Below are positions 6,218-6,304 of a stretch of DNA of 6,304 nt, piece by piece (the first letter of the stretch is position 1; every line of letters starts with the position of its first letter). Under the pieces are notes generated by a model that saw only the letters and a list, made by a program, of their open reading frames with translations, was not told the origin of the DNA and did no database searches. A program made the position numbers and the translations under genes. Origin of the DNA: an uncultured Bacteroidota bacterium (GTDB lineage: Bacteria > Bacteroidota > Bacteroidia > Bacteroidales > SZUA-534); NCBI GenBank assembly GCA_937899145.1, contig CALBPW010000108.1, positions 1 through 6,304 on the forward strand. The letters are read 5' to 3'.

Positions 6218-6304
6218 CTATCCAACCATTCCGTCTTGCATAGTAATAGTTCTGTCCGACATTTTTGCCAAACCCATATCGTGTGTAACAATTACAAAGG
6301 TTTG
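6218..6304 (-). CDS. lolD: C-terminal end of a LolD-type ABC transporter ATP-binding protein
   Basis: Only the last 28 codons and a TAG stop are in the window; the frame is open to the edge at 6304. The residues include FVIVTHD, whose histidine is the H-loop (switch) residue of ABC ATPases, then LAKMSDRTITMQDGMVG, the typical tail of the MacB/LolD subfamily. LolD powers release of lipoproteins from the inner membrane by the LolCDE complex. The short tail right after the D-G-x-V motif fits LolD-sized proteins of about 220 aa. MacB-type exporter ATPases share this pattern, so the subfamily is tentative. The gene lies 101 nt upstream of menC on the same strand; whether they share a transcript cannot be told. 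Confidence 0.7.
   Translation of the reverse strand, partial: QTFVIVTHDMGLAKMSDRTITMQDGMVG

Noticed and set aside
1..6304. A new defence, mobile or biosynthetic system
   Set aside because: No transposase, integrase, nuclease, toxin, CRISPR repeat or tRNA-like sequence was seen; every gene belongs to a known housekeeping or envelope family.

Overview
The window reads as chromosomal DNA of an anaerobic or facultative member of the Bacteroidota, most likely Bacteroidales. The reasons are the low GC (about 40% by eye), A/T-rich start regions without clear Shine-Dalgarno sequences, a trio of tandem SurA/PpiC-type periplasmic chaperones of the kind found in that phylum, and short MenE and MenC proteins of the type seen there. 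All six genes lie on the minus strand, so the biological order runs from the high-coordinate end to the low one.

In transcription order: (1) the last 28 codons of a LolD-type ABC transporter ATPase (6304-6218); (2) a 101-nt gap with two small inverted repeats; (3) menC, o-succinylbenzoate synthase (6116-5061), and (4) menE, o-succinylbenzoate-CoA ligase (5104-4130), which overlap by 44 nt; (5) a 197-nt gap with an octamer mini-repeat, a terminator-like hairpin after menE, and a strong leader hairpin just before the next gene; (6) a 663-aa exported protein with two parvulin domains (3932-1941); (7) a 291-aa probable lipoprotein related to SurA but without a recognisable catalytic parvulin domain (1944-1069); (8) a SurA-like chaperone (1079-1) that runs off the window after 359 residues.

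Two functional blocks are present. MenC and MenE catalyse consecutive steps of menaquinone synthesis (SHCHC to o-succinylbenzoate to OSB-CoA), supplying the quinone of anaerobic respiration. The three chaperone genes overlap by 4 and 11 nt, so they are almost certainly co-transcribed and translationally coupled. They probably handle outer-membrane and secreted proteins in the periplasm. The LolD-like ATPase (lipoprotein release) fits the envelope theme but may belong to a separate unit.

I see no mobile element, CRISPR array, tRNA, rRNA or defence-type system. The most interesting material is the graded loss of PPIase domains across the trio, the leader hairpin in front of it, the double start possibility at the menC/menE junction, and degenerate period-8 repeats on both edges of menCE.
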